A stretch of DNA of 64,000 bases from Chitinophagales bacterium (GTDB lineage Bacteria; Bacteroidota; Bacteroidia; Chitinophagales; Chitinophagaceae): NCBI GenBank assembly GCA_015655015.1, contig JAATFV010000247.1, positions 1 through 64,000 of the forward strand, read 5' to 3'. This document shows, piece after piece, positions 49,615 through 59,201 of the stretch (position 1 is its first letter; each line of letters opens with the position of its first letter). The notes below the pieces were generated by a model. The model searched no databases and was not told the DNA's origin. It saw only the letters and a list, made by a program, of their open reading frames with translations. A program made the position numbers and the translations under genes.

Positions 49615-52273
49615 TCACCACGCTGCGAAACTTTTTATCGTTGTGAAGGATCGCTGTCTGCTGCTGGATAACATGTTTGGCAAAGTTGATGGTGTGACCA
49701 TCCTTTGGCAGCTTGAGCATCAACTCCATCAGGAACTGGTTGCGCACCCGGCCTACTGACGGTTCGGCGGGACCGATCAGGTATTTTCCAAAATCCTGTT
49801 TGAGATTATTCGCGAAAAAATTAGCGGCGGAATGCACGACTTCCTTATCCCTGTGCCGGAAAGTTACCATGATGACCCTTGAATACGGGGGATAGAAGAA
49901 TTGTTGCCTTGCCGCTATTTCATGTTGGAAAAAGATCTTGTAATCATGCGTTTTTAAATAAGACAATACCGGGTGCGCCGTATTGGCTACCTGGATCAGC
50001 ACTCTCCCCTCCCCATCCTTGCGGCCGGCGCGGCCGCTCACCTGTTCCATCAGCTGGAAGGCCCTTTCATTGACCCGAAAATCGGCAAAGCTCAAAATGC
50101 TGTCTGCATCGAGAATGCCTACCAGGTTGACATGCATGAAGTCCAGTCCTTTTACCACCATCTGGGTACCCACCAGGATATCTATGCGCTGCTGCTCGAA
50201 TTGCTGGATCAGGCTGTCATGGGCTGTCTTGCCCCGGACACTGTCGATATCCATACGGGCGATCCGGGCTTTGGGAAAGGTCTCTTCCAGGTGTTCCTCT
50301 ATTCGTTCCGTCCCGAAATTCCGCTGGACAAAACGATGGTTGCCGCAGGCGGCGCAGGTATTTAATGGCGGGTATACGGTGCCGCAATAATGACAATGCA
50401 GCTTGTTGGTCAGCTTATGAAAGTTGAGGGATACATCACAGTTCCTGCATTGGGGGATCCAGCCGCAAACCTCGCAGACCTGGTAAGGGGAATATCCCCG
50501 GCGGTTCTGGAAGAGGATGACCTGCTTGCCGGCGGCCAGAGAATGTTCGATGGCTTCGCGGAGCTGGGGGCTGAGAATGATCTTACCGTTGTCCCGGTTG
50601 GAGGATGCCGTACTATCGGCGTCTCCCCGATTACCCGGGTCTGAGCTGCCGGGTCCTTTTCGGGAGCCGTCGGGTTGAGCGCTGTCAGGGAGACCTCCGT
50701 AAATGGGCTCTCCCGGCCGGGGAGCGTTCGGATCGATCGTATTGGGGAAAGGGTTGTCAGGATACCGGGTATTGCTGTTTTTACGGGCATCCTTAGCGTC
50801 CTTCCAGGCTTGACGCTGAGCAGATTGACGAAGGATCTTCGTATCGATGATCGAGATCTCCGGCATTTGCACCTGTCCAAACCGTTCGCTCAGCTCTACC
50901 AGGCCATATTTACCCGAGGAAGCGTTGTAGTAGGTCTCCACCGAGGGGGTGGCGCTGCCCAGCAACACTTTCGCCTGGAAAAGAGAGGCATAATAAATGG
51001 CTGCATCCCGGGCATGATAACGGGGAGCCGGCTCCTGTTGTTTGTAGGACGGATCATGTTCTTCATCGGCCACGATCAGTCCCAGGTCCTCAAATGGCAG
51101 GAACAGGGCGGACCGGGCGCCCAGGATGATCTTCAGCTCCCCGGTGCGGATCTTGTTCCAGATCTCCAGCCTTTCATTCTGGCTGAACTTGCTATGATAG
51201 ATGCCGATATATCCTCCAAAATGTTTTTGCAGGCGACGGATGATCTGCGAGGTGAGCGCAATCTCCGGCAGCAGGTAAAGGACCTGCCGGCCCTGGCGGA
51301 TCATTCTATCCATCTGCCGGATATAGACTTCGGTCTTTCCGCTGGAAGTGACGCCATGCAGAAGACAGACGTTCTTATCCTGGAAAACCTGGCCGATCTC
51401 TTCAAAAGCCTTCTGCTGGGCAGCGCTCAGCTCGAAGTCGATCGTAATATCCCGGGGCAGGTATTTCAGCCGGTCCACGCTGCGCCGTTCTATCCAGAGG
51501 ATATTCTTTTCGACCAATCCTTTTAGCTGGGCATCCGAGGCGCCGGCTTTTTTCAGCAGGTCGGGTTTGGTGACCTCGCCCTGGGTGCGGGAAAGGTGCA
51601 GGTAGGCCAGCAGCAGCTCCAGCTGTTTGGGGGCCCGGGGGCCGGAAGGTTGTTGATCCCATTCATTGAGCAGCTTTGCCAGCTTATCTTCATTGCTGTA
51701 TTCGGAATTTAGCTGGATATAACTCTCTTTTTTGGCAGAATAAGTCTCTTTCAGAGCCTCCCAGACAAAACAAACCTTCTTTTCGATCAGTCTTTTAATA
51801 ACGGGATAAACATGCGAAGAGTCCAGTATCTGCTGAACTTCCGTCAGCTTCAGCTCTTTTTTGATGGTGAGCGCCTCCGCTACCAGGTATTCGTCGTGAT
51901 CGAGATGGGAAAAATCATCCCCCCGCTCTTCATTAAAAACGAGGATGGTTTCGCTGCTGAGCTTGAAGTGGGCAGGCAGGGCGGCTGCCATGACCTCTCC
52001 TTCGCTGCAGAGGTAATATCCGGCGATCCACTCCCATAATTGCAGCTGGGCGGGATGCAGGATGGGCTCTACGTCGAGCAGGTTCCCGATCGCCTTGGGC
52101 TCGAATGCGGGCGGCTTGTCCAGGTGTAGCCGTTTGACGATGCCGGCATATTTCTTATTTCTTAGTTCCACTTCCACCCGGCAGCCTTCGCGGATCTGTA
52201 AACGCCATTGTTCCGGTACGGACCAGGTGTAGTTCTTCGGCAGCGCTAAGGGTATGATGACTTCGGCGTACAT
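49589..52273 (-). CDS. priA: Primosomal protein N' / replication-restart helicase PriA
   Basis: This DNA helicase reloads the replisome at stalled forks. The 894-residue protein has a 3'-DNA-binding N-terminal domain, Walker A 'LLHGVTSSGKTEVYI', 'VADEEHDPSYKQQ', 'HARDAAIYYA', and the zinc-binding Cys set 'CEVCGWIPQCRNCD' ... 'CHYCG' ... 'CAACG'. An extra 70-residue Asn/Pro/Gly/Ser-rich insert (about 50585-50800) separates 'SIIDTKILR' from 'IILSPQLREAI'. The family usually has only a short loop there, which explains the greater length than the E. coli enzyme. Confidence 0.95.
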   Translation of the reverse strand: MYAEVIIPLALPKNYTWSVPEQWRLQIREGCRVEVELRNKKYAGIVKRLHLDKPPAFEPKAIGNLLDVEPILHPAQLQLWEWIAGYYLCSEGEVMAAALPAHFKLSSETILVFNEERGDDFSHLDHDEYLVAEALTIKKELKLTEVQQILDSSHVYPVIKRLIEKKVCFVWEALKETYSAKKESYIQLNSEYSNEDKLAKLLNEWDQQPSGPRAPKQLELLLAYLHLSRTQGEVTKPDLLKKAGASDAQLKGLVEKNILWIERRSVDRLKYLPRDITIDFELSAAQQKAFEEIGQVFQDKNVCLLHGVTSSGKTEVYIRQMDRMIRQGRQVLYLLPEIALTSQIIRRLQKHFGGYIGIYHSKFSQNERLEIWNKIRTGELKIILGARSALFLPFEDLGLIVADEEHDPSYKQQEPAPRYHARDAAIYYASLFQAKVLLGSATPSVETYYNASSGKYGLVELSERFGQVQMPEISIIDTKILRQSAQRQAWKDAKDARKNSNTRYPDNPFPNTIDPNAPRPGEPIYGGLPDSAQPDGSRKGPGSSDPGNRGDADSTASSNRDNGKIILSPQLREAIEHSLAAGKQVILFQNRRGYSPYQVCEVCGWIPQCRNCDVSLNFHKLTNKLHCHYCGTVYPPLNTCAACGNHRFVQRNFGTERIEEHLEETFPKARIARMDIDSVRGKTAHDSLIQQFEQQRIDILVGTQMVVKGLDFMHVNLVGILDADSILSFADFRVNERAFQLMEQVSGRAGRKDGEGRVLIQVANTAHPVLSYLKTHDYKIFFQHEIAARQQFFYPPYSRVIMVTFRHRDKEVVHSAANFFANNLKQDFGKYLIGPAEPSVGRVRNQFLMELMLKLPKDGHTINFAKHVIQQQTAILHNDKKFRSVVIIPDVDAI

Positions 52274-52280
52274 GAATCGG

Positions 52281-52288
52281 CAAATTTA
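52281..52288 (-). promoter_or_regulatory. Candidate Bacteroidota -7 promoter box for priA
   Basis: On the minus strand the sequence reads TAAATTTG, matching TAnnTTTG, in the 72-bp gap between divergent genes. It ends 8 bp before the priA ATG, which would give a very short 5' untranslated region. No -33 element is clear. Confidence 0.35.
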
Positions 52289-52345
52289 CGCAAATCATCC
52301 ATCAGAAAGGAAAACCTTTTCAGCAATTCCATTGTTAGCGATCAC

Positions 52346-53788
52346 ATGAGAATACTGATCGCGGGGGCCAACGGGTACATAGGAAGAAGACTACTATCCT
52401 CTCTGAAAGAATCCGGTCATGAGCTGATCTGCTGCGTACGGGACAAATGGCGCTTCGAACAGGAGAAAGGGAATGAACGGATCAAAGTCCTGGAAGTCAA
52501 TTTCCTGGATCCTTCGCACGGAGACGCCTTCCCGGAGGAAATAGATGCGGCGTATTTTCTCATTCATTCCATGCGCGAAGGTGAGGCGTTCCAGGAAATG
52601 GAAAAGACGGTCGCAAAAGAGTTTACGCGGCGTCTGTCGGAAACCAGCTGCCGCCAGGTCATATATTTGAGTGGCATCGTCAATGAGGCGATATTATCCC
52701 AACATTTGGCTTCCCGGCTGGCAACGGAAAAGATCCTTCAGTCCGGACCTATCCCCGTGACGGTCCTTCGGGCCGGTATCGTAGTGGGGTCGGGAAGCTC
52801 CTCCTTCGAAATCATCCGTGACATCGTGGAGAAGCTTCCGTTCATGATCACCCCATCCTGGGTAAGAACGAAATGCCAGCCAATCGCTATCCGCAACGTC
52901 ATCGAATTTCTTACAGGAGTGCTGCTGAATGAAGCGTATTTTAACCATGACTATGACATCGGCGGTCCGGAGATTCTTACTTATAAACAGATGCTGCTGG
53001 ACTTTGCCGCGGTCCGGCAACTTAAGCGATTGATCATCACCGTGCCTGTGATGACCCCTCGCCTATCCAGCTATTGGCTGTACTTTGTCACTTCCACTTC
53101 TTACACCCTGGCCAAAAATTTAGTGGACAGCATGAAGGTAAATGTCGTTTGCCGGCCCAACCACCTGGCAGACGATTTGAAAATAAATTTATTGTCATAC
53201 CGGGAATCGGTGAAGCTGGCATTTCAAAAAATAGACCAAAATGAGGTGGTCAGCAGCTGGAAGGACGCCTTTAGCGCATCCAATACGGATCCGGCTATCG
53301 CAGCACATGCGGAAGTTCCCAATTTCGGCTGTTTTAAAGATAGTAAGACAAAAGAACTGCAGGATGACGGAGAAAAGGTCTTCGATAATATCTGGCACAT
53401 CGGCGGGAACAGGGGCTGGTATTATGGAAACGTGTTGTGGAAATTCAGAGGCCTGCTGGATAAAGCTTTCGGTGGCGTAGGGCTGAACAGAGGCCGGACC
53501 AGCCTGGCTACGCTTCATTCAGGCGATACCCTGGATTTCTGGCGGGTGCTGGTCGCGGACAAAGCAAATAAAAGATTACTGCTCTATGCGGAAATGAAAC
53601 TTCCCGGTGAAGCCTGGCTCGAATTCAGGGTTGAAAACAAGGGATCAAAGACAATACTAATGCAAACGGCTACCTTCCGGCCTATAGGAATTTGGGGCCG
53701 GGTCTATTGGTATACCATGTTACCCTTCCACTATTTCATCTTCAGAGGCATGATCGATAAGCTCGCGAAAACAGATCAGCCGGCTTAA
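52346..53788 (+). CDS. SDR-family protein with C-terminal DUF2867 domain
   Basis: A 480-residue protein. Residues 1-300 are an NAD(P)-binding Rossmann domain of the atypical SDR type ('ILIAGANGYIGRRLLSSL', 'YFLIHSM', 'VIYLSGI', 'TVLRAGIVVGSGS'). Residues about 330-475 are a DUF2867 domain with a START-like look ('DTLDFWRVLVAD', 'FRPIGIWGRVYWYTMLPFH'). The two-domain arrangement is common across bacteria, but the reaction is not known. Divergent from priA. Confidence 0.88.
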   Translation: MRILIAGANGYIGRRLLSSLKESGHELICCVRDKWRFEQEKGNERIKVLEVNFLDPSHGDAFPEEIDAAYFLIHSMREGEAFQEMEKTVAKEFTRRLSETSCRQVIYLSGIVNEAILSQHLASRLATEKILQSGPIPVTVLRAGIVVGSGSSSFEIIRDIVEKLPFMITPSWVRTKCQPIAIRNVIEFLTGVLLNEAYFNHDYDIGGPEILTYKQMLLDFAAVRQLKRLIITVPVMTPRLSSYWLYFVTSTSYTLAKNLVDSMKVNVVCRPNHLADDLKINLLSYRESVKLAFQKIDQNEVVSSWKDAFSASNTDPAIAAHAEVPNFGCFKDSKTKELQDDGEKVFDNIWHIGGNRGWYYGNVLWKFRGLLDKAFGGVGLNRGRTSLATLHSGDTLDFWRVLVADKANKRLLLYAEMKLPGEAWLEFRVENKGSKTILMQTATFRPIGIWGRVYWYTMLPFHYFIFRGMIDKLAKTDQPA

Positions 53789-53838
53789 CTAAATCACCTC
53801 AATTTGTAACTTTTTTTTATTTAATTTACATAATAGAA

Positions 53839-53846
53839 TAATTTTG
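53839..53846 (+). promoter_or_regulatory. Candidate Bacteroidota -7 promoter box for the ECF gene
   Basis: TAATTTTG matches TAnnTTTG 53 bp before the ATG of the ECF sigma gene. A TTTG at 53803-53806 lies upstream but its spacing (32 bp) is longer than usual, so only the -7 part is supported. Confidence 0.4.
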
Positions 53847-53898
53847 ATTGGTGCAAGTCATTTAGTAGCCGGTTTGAATTGAATAAATCGATCGCCAT

Positions 53899-54456
53899 AT
53901 GCCTGATAAAGATTATAATCTTTTTTCTGACGAACTATTGCTTAAATTATTGGTCGAGGATGATAAAAAGGCATATAATGAGATCTACAACCGGTACTGG
54001 GAGCAGCTCTTTTTGTATGTAGCCAAAGCAATAACGGACCGGGAGGGAGCGAAAGACATTGTACAGGAAATTTTCATTTCACTATGGGTCCGCCGGTTGA
54101 ACCTGGCAGCCATCAGCTCACTAAAGGCTTATTTATTCAGCGCCGGCCGCTACAAGGGACTGAGTTATATCCGGGAGAATATCAGTAAAAAGAAGTATCT
54201 GCAATCGATGGCCCTGTATATTGACCTGGCAACACACTCCGTCCATGACAAATACACCGCGAAAGAACTAAGTAACCTGATCGATAAGGAAATAGAAAAA
54301 CTGCCTTCCAAAATGAAGGAGGTATTTATTTTAAGCAGAAAGGAAGATCATTCCTACAAATGGATTGCTGAAAACCTGATGATCTCCGACAAAACGGTCA
54401 AAAAACAGGTCAGCAATGTTCTGAAAAAATTCAAGCTCCGTTTCGCCGCGAAATAG
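53899..54456 (+). CDS. ECF-type sigma factor of the polysaccharide-utilisation locus
   Basis: A 185-residue sigma factor. Region 2 is at about 25-90 ('AKDIVQEIFISLWVRR') and region 4 at about 125-180 ('SYKWIAENLMISDKTVKKQ'). It is followed by a FecR gene, then SusC/SusD. In such loci glycan binding to SusC signals through FecR to free the sigma factor, which then transcribes the transport and hydrolase genes. Confidence 0.94.
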   Translation: MPDKDYNLFSDELLLKLLVEDDKKAYNEIYNRYWEQLFLYVAKAITDREGAKDIVQEIFISLWVRRLNLAAISSLKAYLFSAGRYKGLSYIRENISKKKYLQSMALYIDLATHSVHDKYTAKELSNLIDKEIEKLPSKMKEVFILSRKEDHSYKWIAENLMISDKTVKKQVSNVLKKFKLRFAAK

Positions 54457-54577
54457 GTACGCCTCCACGTAAGCCCCTCCCCTCCTTTTTATCCGCTGAT
54501 CTTCAGCCGTTTAATTTTTTTCCTTTTTATCTACTCCCACCACCCGGAATTTCAGACTTAGTCATAGAACTTATGTT

Positions 54578-55558
54578 ATGACTAAAGAAGAAGCTCAGGA
54601 ACTTTTACAGCGTTACCAGGAAGGGAAGCTCCCGCCTGAAGAAAAAGTCAGGCTGGAAGCCTGGTTTGACCATCTTTCCGGATCCGGCCAATGGGAATGG
54701 ACGGAAGAGGAAAAACAGGAGCTCAACGAGGAGCTGCAAAGCAGGATTACCGCAGCAACCGCTCCTCCCCGGGTCCGGAGAATGGACCGGAGGATCCTGT
54801 GGGCAGCTGCTTGTTTCCTGGTGCTGTTCGGCATCGGTCTGCTCGCCATTAAATATAAAACGCAGCTCATAGATAGATTCAACCCCATTGAATATGCCGA
54901 GACCTATGTGCCGCCAGGCAGCAGGATGACCCTTACGCTGAGCGATGGCTCCGTAGTCAACCTGAATGGAGGCAGCCGGATCAAATACCCCAAACAATTC
55001 AACCGGTCCACCCGCGAGGTGAGCCTTTTAGAGGGCGAGGCCTACTTTACCATCCATCCGGATGAGAAATTGCCCTTTATTGTAGAGGCCCGCAGTACCT
55101 ATACTACTGTATTGGGAACGGCTTTCAATATATGTGCCTATGATTTTTTAAAAGATGTACAGGTAACAGTGACCACCGGAAAAGTTGCCGTTAAAGGCAT
55201 AACCGGTCTGAATAACAAGGAGACCATCCCGGAGATCCTGCTGCCGGGCGACCAGGCGATAATCGGGAAACTAACGGGGAATATCATCAAAAAGCACGTG
55301 AATGCGACAGATGTGATCGGTTGGATCAATGGGAAATATAAATTCAGCGATCAGCCGCTGGCGGTCATTATCCCTGTCCTGGAAAATGCCTACCAGGTAA
55401 AGATCCTCTGTTCAAATACCAGCCTGAACCAGTTGCGGCTAAGCTCGGAATTCGAGCATACGGATAAGCTGGAAGATATCCTGTTCTCCATCTGCAAAGC
55501 GAATGATCTTAACTATACCATCGATAAGCAAAATATTCTCTTAAAGGAAAATCATTAA
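54578..55558 (+). CDS. FecR-family anti-sigma factor of the polysaccharide-utilisation locus
   Basis: A 326-residue protein with a cytoplasmic N-terminal anti-sigma segment ('LLQRYQEGKLPPEEKVRL'), one membrane helix (about 72-90, 'ILWAAACFLVLFGIGLLAI') and a FecR domain ('LSDGSVVNLNGGSRIKYP', 'LLEGEAYFTI', 'VLGTAFNICAYD'). A DUF4974-like end follows ('NDLNYTIDKQNILL'), and would receive the signal from the STN domain of SusC. It lies between the sigma and susC genes. Confidence 0.94.
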   Translation: MTKEEAQELLQRYQEGKLPPEEKVRLEAWFDHLSGSGQWEWTEEEKQELNEELQSRITAATAPPRVRRMDRRILWAAACFLVLFGIGLLAIKYKTQLIDRFNPIEYAETYVPPGSRMTLTLSDGSVVNLNGGSRIKYPKQFNRSTREVSLLEGEAYFTIHPDEKLPFIVEARSTYTTVLGTAFNICAYDFLKDVQVTVTTGKVAVKGITGLNNKETIPEILLPGDQAIIGKLTGNIIKKHVNATDVIGWINGKYKFSDQPLAVIIPVLENAYQVKILCSNTSLNQLRLSSEFEHTDKLEDILFSICKANDLNYTIDKQNILLKENH

Positions 55559-55630
55559 CTGCTTAATTAAAATAAACTAACCAAATCAAATACGCCATAT
55601 GAAATAACTTCCGTCAGCTCCAAAAAACAA

Positions 55631-55656
55631 ACCGGCATGAAGAGATTCATACCGGT
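55631..55656 (+). promoter_or_regulatory. Hairpin in the susC leader
   Basis: ACCGG-c-ATGAA-gaga-TTCAT-a-CCGGT: arms 55631-55641 and 55646-55656 pair at 10 of 11 positions around a GAGA tetraloop. It lies about 100 bp before the susC ATG and covers the start codon of the small reading frame at 55637. Confidence 0.6.
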
Positions 55657-55717
55657 CCTGGCAATGCTCAATCAGTTCAGTAACGCCAATCACTCCCTGA
55701 TTGTCATTGTGAATTAG
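55637..55717 (+). CDS. Possible 26-residue leader peptide upstream of susC
   Basis: ATG to TAG encodes MKRFIPVLAML... and ends ...LIVIVN, 26 residues, inside the 196-bp gap between fecR and susC. The ATG lies within the 5' arm of the hairpin at 55631, so translation and folding would compete. There is no family match and no Shine-Dalgarno-like sequence. It may be chance. Confidence 0.2.
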   Translation: MKRFIPVLAMLNQFSNANHSLIVIVN

Positions 55718-55754
55718 TAAACAATAAATTATTCATCTAATCCATTTCAAAGAT

Positions 55755-58700
55755 ATGGAAAAATGTCTTGATTGCCTTGTGCCATTAATTCTGCGCATTA
55801 TGAGGTCCACGTTTTACATCATCATAATCAGTCTCCTGGGAACCCAATTGCTGTGGGCTAAGAACACCACGGGACAACTATTGGGAGCAACCAGGATCGA
55901 CATCGCTGCCAATAAAAAAAGCTTGAAGGAGATCCTTACGGATATCGAGAGCAAAAGCGCTTTTCGCTTTACCTACAACGATGCGTTGGTAGCGCAATAT
56001 CGTGACATCAGCATCCATAAAAAGAATGAGCCGATATCTTCCATCCTGAATTATATCTTATATAATACGAACCTGGATTATATAGAGCGGAAGTATAAGG
56101 TCATTATCCTGCAAAAGGAGAAAACGCTTATTGCCGAAAAGGAGGGGGAGGAACAGCCCCTCGCAGCCATCGTCATTAAAGGAAAGGTGACCGGCGAAAA
56201 AGGCGAACCGTTGCAGGGAGTGAGCGTAAAATGGCAGGGGTCCGATATCGGCGTGACGACTAACCCGTCCGGAGAGTTTGCCCTGAGCATTCCATCGGAT
56301 ACGGGCAAGCTCGAATTCTCTTCCATCGGTTATGAGAAGAAAGTAATTGACATTAAAGGCCAGAAGACCCTCAGCATAACGTTGAGGGTGTCGCAGAGCC
56401 AATTGAACGACATCGTAGTGGTCGGTTATGGAACTCAGAGAAAAGCCACCGTTACCGGAGCGGTTTCCACCATTTCATCCAAAGAGATCAACACCGCCAC
56501 CAATGGCAATGTGGTCAATCTGCTGGCAGGAAAACTGCCCGGACTAAGAGTTACACAGCGAACGGGTGAGCCGGGCAACTATGAGACGGATTTCGATATC
56601 AGGGGATTTGGCGCTCCCCTCATCGTAGTAGACGGGGTACCGAGAAGCACATTCAACCGGCTGAGTCCCGACGAAATTGAAAGCATATCGGTGCTGAAAG
56701 ACGCATCCGCCGCCGTCTATGGGGTCAAAGGAGGAAATGGGGTCATCCTGGTCACTACTAAAAAGGGCAAGACGGGAAGACCGGAATTTATCTATTCCGG
56801 TACCCTGGGAGCTACCCAAACGGCCAATACGCCGGAGATCCTCAATGCTTACCAGTACGCTACCCTGACGGACGAAGCCTATCTCAATGCCGGCAATACG
56901 CCCCCTTTCTCCAAAACGCAGCTTCAGCAATTCCAGGATGGTACGCTGCCCAGTACGGACTGGTATAATTTAGTAGTCCGTAAATATTCTCCCGAGCAGC
57001 AGCATACTATCAGCGCCAGCGGATCTACTGACAAAACGAGGTATTTTTTATCTATGGGATATTTCGGGGAAACCGGTCTTTACAAATCCGGGGACCTGAA
57101 TGCCAACCGGTTCAATTTCCGCTCCAATATTACAGCAGATCTTACCAGGGACCTCCAGGCGGAAGTGCTGATTAATGGTATCAAAGACGCGAAAAATTCA
57201 CCCGGTGAAACTACAGGAGGCATTTTTCAGGAATTATGGTCGGAACCTCCTACCATCCCCGTGTATGCCAATAACAATCCCGCCTATTTAAGCAATATGC
57301 CGGATGCCACCCATCCGATCTCCATCACCACCTCTTCTTATTCGGGGTATGTCACGAACACCACCAAGACTTTCAACGGAAGTTTTGCCCTCAACTATAA
57401 AATACGCGCCATCGATGGCCTGAAGGCGAGGGTATTGTACGCCTATGATAATGCCGGCAGCCTAAGCAAGACCTTCGAGAAACAGGTGAACTTGTATGAC
57501 TATGACGCGGTCACCAACACCTATAATGTAACCGGGTCCCGTAACGCCCCAACTACCTATACGGAAAGATACATGGAGAATACTTCCACGACAGCACAGG
57601 CCTCCCTGGAATATGCGAAGTCCTTCAAGGCGGTGCACAATGTTAAAGCGCTCTTACTGGTAGAAGAAAGAAAACAGAACGGCGACGACTTCCAGGGCAG
57701 CCGGCAATTCTCCCTGGATGCGGTAGACCAGCTCTATGCAGGCAATACGCTCAACCAGGTGGCCACTTCCACACAGGTTATTCCCAATGTCAACCAGGGC
57801 CTCGTAGGAAGAGTGAACTATGATTACGGGGGAAAATATTTACTGGAAGGAAGTTTCCGGTATGATGGCTCCTCTAAATTCGCAGCCGGGCATCGCTGGG
57901 GATTTTTCCCGGCCATCTCCGGAGGCTGGAGGATCTCCGAGGAACCTTTTTTGAAAGGGAAAACAGATTTTCTTACCAATCTGAAGATCCGGGGATCTTA
58001 CGGTAAACTGGGTGATGATGGTTCCTCTACCTACCAATATCTTTCCGGTTATAATTATCCCGGCTCCAATTATGTATTCAATGGGTCGCTGGTCAATGGA
58101 CTGGGCTTCAGAGGCCTGGCTAATCCCAATCTTAGCTGGTATACCAACAAGCTCGCCAATATCGGCATTGACGCCGACCTCTGGAACAACAAATTGCATA
58201 TCGAAGCCGATGTATTCAGTAAAAAAAGGGAGGGGCTGCTGGCCACCCGCAATCTCAGCTTACCCGGGACAGTAGGAGCTGCTCTGCCCCAGGAGAACCT
58301 GAACAGCGATCTCACGAAGGGCTTTGAGCTGATAATCGGCTATCATAACCATGCGGGCGATCTCACCTACAACATCACCGGAAATGTCTCTTTTACCCGC
58401 ACGAAGAACCTTTATATAGAACAGGCGGCGCCTACCAACGCCTATTCTAACTGGCGTAATAACAATGCTTATCGCTGGAATGACAACTATTTTGGTTACA
58501 AGGTGATCGGCCACTTCCAATCGGAGGCAGAGATCAAAAGCTCGCCTGTGGAAGACGGCAACGGGAACCGTAGCGTCCTGCCCGGTGACCTGAAATACGA
58601 GGATTTCAACCACGATGGCATTATCGACGATAACGACGTACACAACGTAGGCAGGAACATGAATACGCCGGAAATTAATTTCGGGCTTACGTTAGGTGCT

Positions 58701-59192
58701 TCCTGGAAAGGGTTCGATTTTAATGTTTTGCTGCAGGGAGCATCCAATTTTACCGTTTCCTACCTGGGTACTATTGCGCTGGACGCACCGCTGGCATTCG
58801 GAAGGAACGGATTGAACGTCTTTATGGACAGGTGGCATCATGCCGATCTCTTCGATCCCAACAGCCCCTGGATCCCCGGGAAATATCCATCCACCCGGAT
58901 AAAAGGCGGGATCACCCGCGTCGACGGCTGGAATTATCAACCTTCCGACTACTGGATGAAAGATGCCACTTACCTGCGGCTGAAGAGCCTCGAGCTCGGT
59001 TATACCTTGCCCGCCAGATTGTGGGGAAGCAATGGGTATATCAAGTCATTGAGAGTCTATGTCAACGGGTTCGACCTGCTGACCTGGTCCGGACTCAACG
59101 ACCTGGTCGATCCTGAACATCCCAATGCTGCATACGGCAACGGGTATCCTATTACCAAGAACTATAACTTCGGCGTTAATCTTACCTTTTAA
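55755..59192 (+). CDS. SusC/RagA-family TonB-dependent outer-membrane receptor with STN domain
   Basis: This receptor imports glycan oligomers across the outer membrane together with SusD. The 1145-residue protein has a signal segment (about 16-36), an STN signalling domain (about 45-120, 'LKEILTDIESKSAFRFTYN') that contacts FecR, and a carboxypeptidase-regulatory-like domain (about 148-212, 'GEPLQGVSVKW'). The plug (about 220-345, 'VVVGYGTQRKATVTGAVS', 'SVLKDASAAVYGVKGGNGVI') is followed by a barrel ending 'NFGVNLTF'. The STN domain together with the upstream sigma/FecR genes shows that this is a transducing receptor. susD follows 9 bp later. Confidence 0.96.
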   Translation: MEKCLDCLVPLILRIMRSTFYIIIISLLGTQLLWAKNTTGQLLGATRIDIAANKKSLKEILTDIESKSAFRFTYNDALVAQYRDISIHKKNEPISSILNYILYNTNLDYIERKYKVIILQKEKTLIAEKEGEEQPLAAIVIKGKVTGEKGEPLQGVSVKWQGSDIGVTTNPSGEFALSIPSDTGKLEFSSIGYEKKVIDIKGQKTLSITLRVSQSQLNDIVVVGYGTQRKATVTGAVSTISSKEINTATNGNVVNLLAGKLPGLRVTQRTGEPGNYETDFDIRGFGAPLIVVDGVPRSTFNRLSPDEIESISVLKDASAAVYGVKGGNGVILVTTKKGKTGRPEFIYSGTLGATQTANTPEILNAYQYATLTDEAYLNAGNTPPFSKTQLQQFQDGTLPSTDWYNLVVRKYSPEQQHTISASGSTDKTRYFLSMGYFGETGLYKSGDLNANRFNFRSNITADLTRDLQAEVLINGIKDAKNSPGETTGGIFQELWSEPPTIPVYANNNPAYLSNMPDATHPISITTSSYSGYVTNTTKTFNGSFALNYKIRAIDGLKARVLYAYDNAGSLSKTFEKQVNLYDYDAVTNTYNVTGSRNAPTTYTERYMENTSTTAQASLEYAKSFKAVHNVKALLLVEERKQNGDDFQGSRQFSLDAVDQLYAGNTLNQVATSTQVIPNVNQGLVGRVNYDYGGKYLLEGSFRYDGSSKFAAGHRWGFFPAISGGWRISEEPFLKGKTDFLTNLKIRGSYGKLGDDGSSTYQYLSGYNYPGSNYVFNGSLVNGLGFRGLANPNLSWYTNKLANIGIDADLWNNKLHIEADVFSKKREGLLATRNLSLPGTVGAALPQENLNSDLTKGFELIIGYHNHAGDLTYNITGNVSFTRTKNLYIEQAAPTNAYSNWRNNNAYRWNDNYFGYKVIGHFQSEAEIKSSPVEDGNGNRSVLPGDLKYEDFNHDGIIDDNDVHNVGRNMNTPEINFGLTLGASWKGFDFNVLLQGASNFTVSYLGTIALDAPLAFGRNGLNVFMDRWHHADLFDPNSPWIPGKYPSTRIKGGITRVDGWNYQPSDYWMKDATYLRLKSLELGYTLPARLWGSNGYIKSLRVYVNGFDLLTWSGLNDLVDPEHPNAAYGNGYPITKNYNFGVNLTF

Positions 59193-59201
59193 TTTACCAG
59201 T

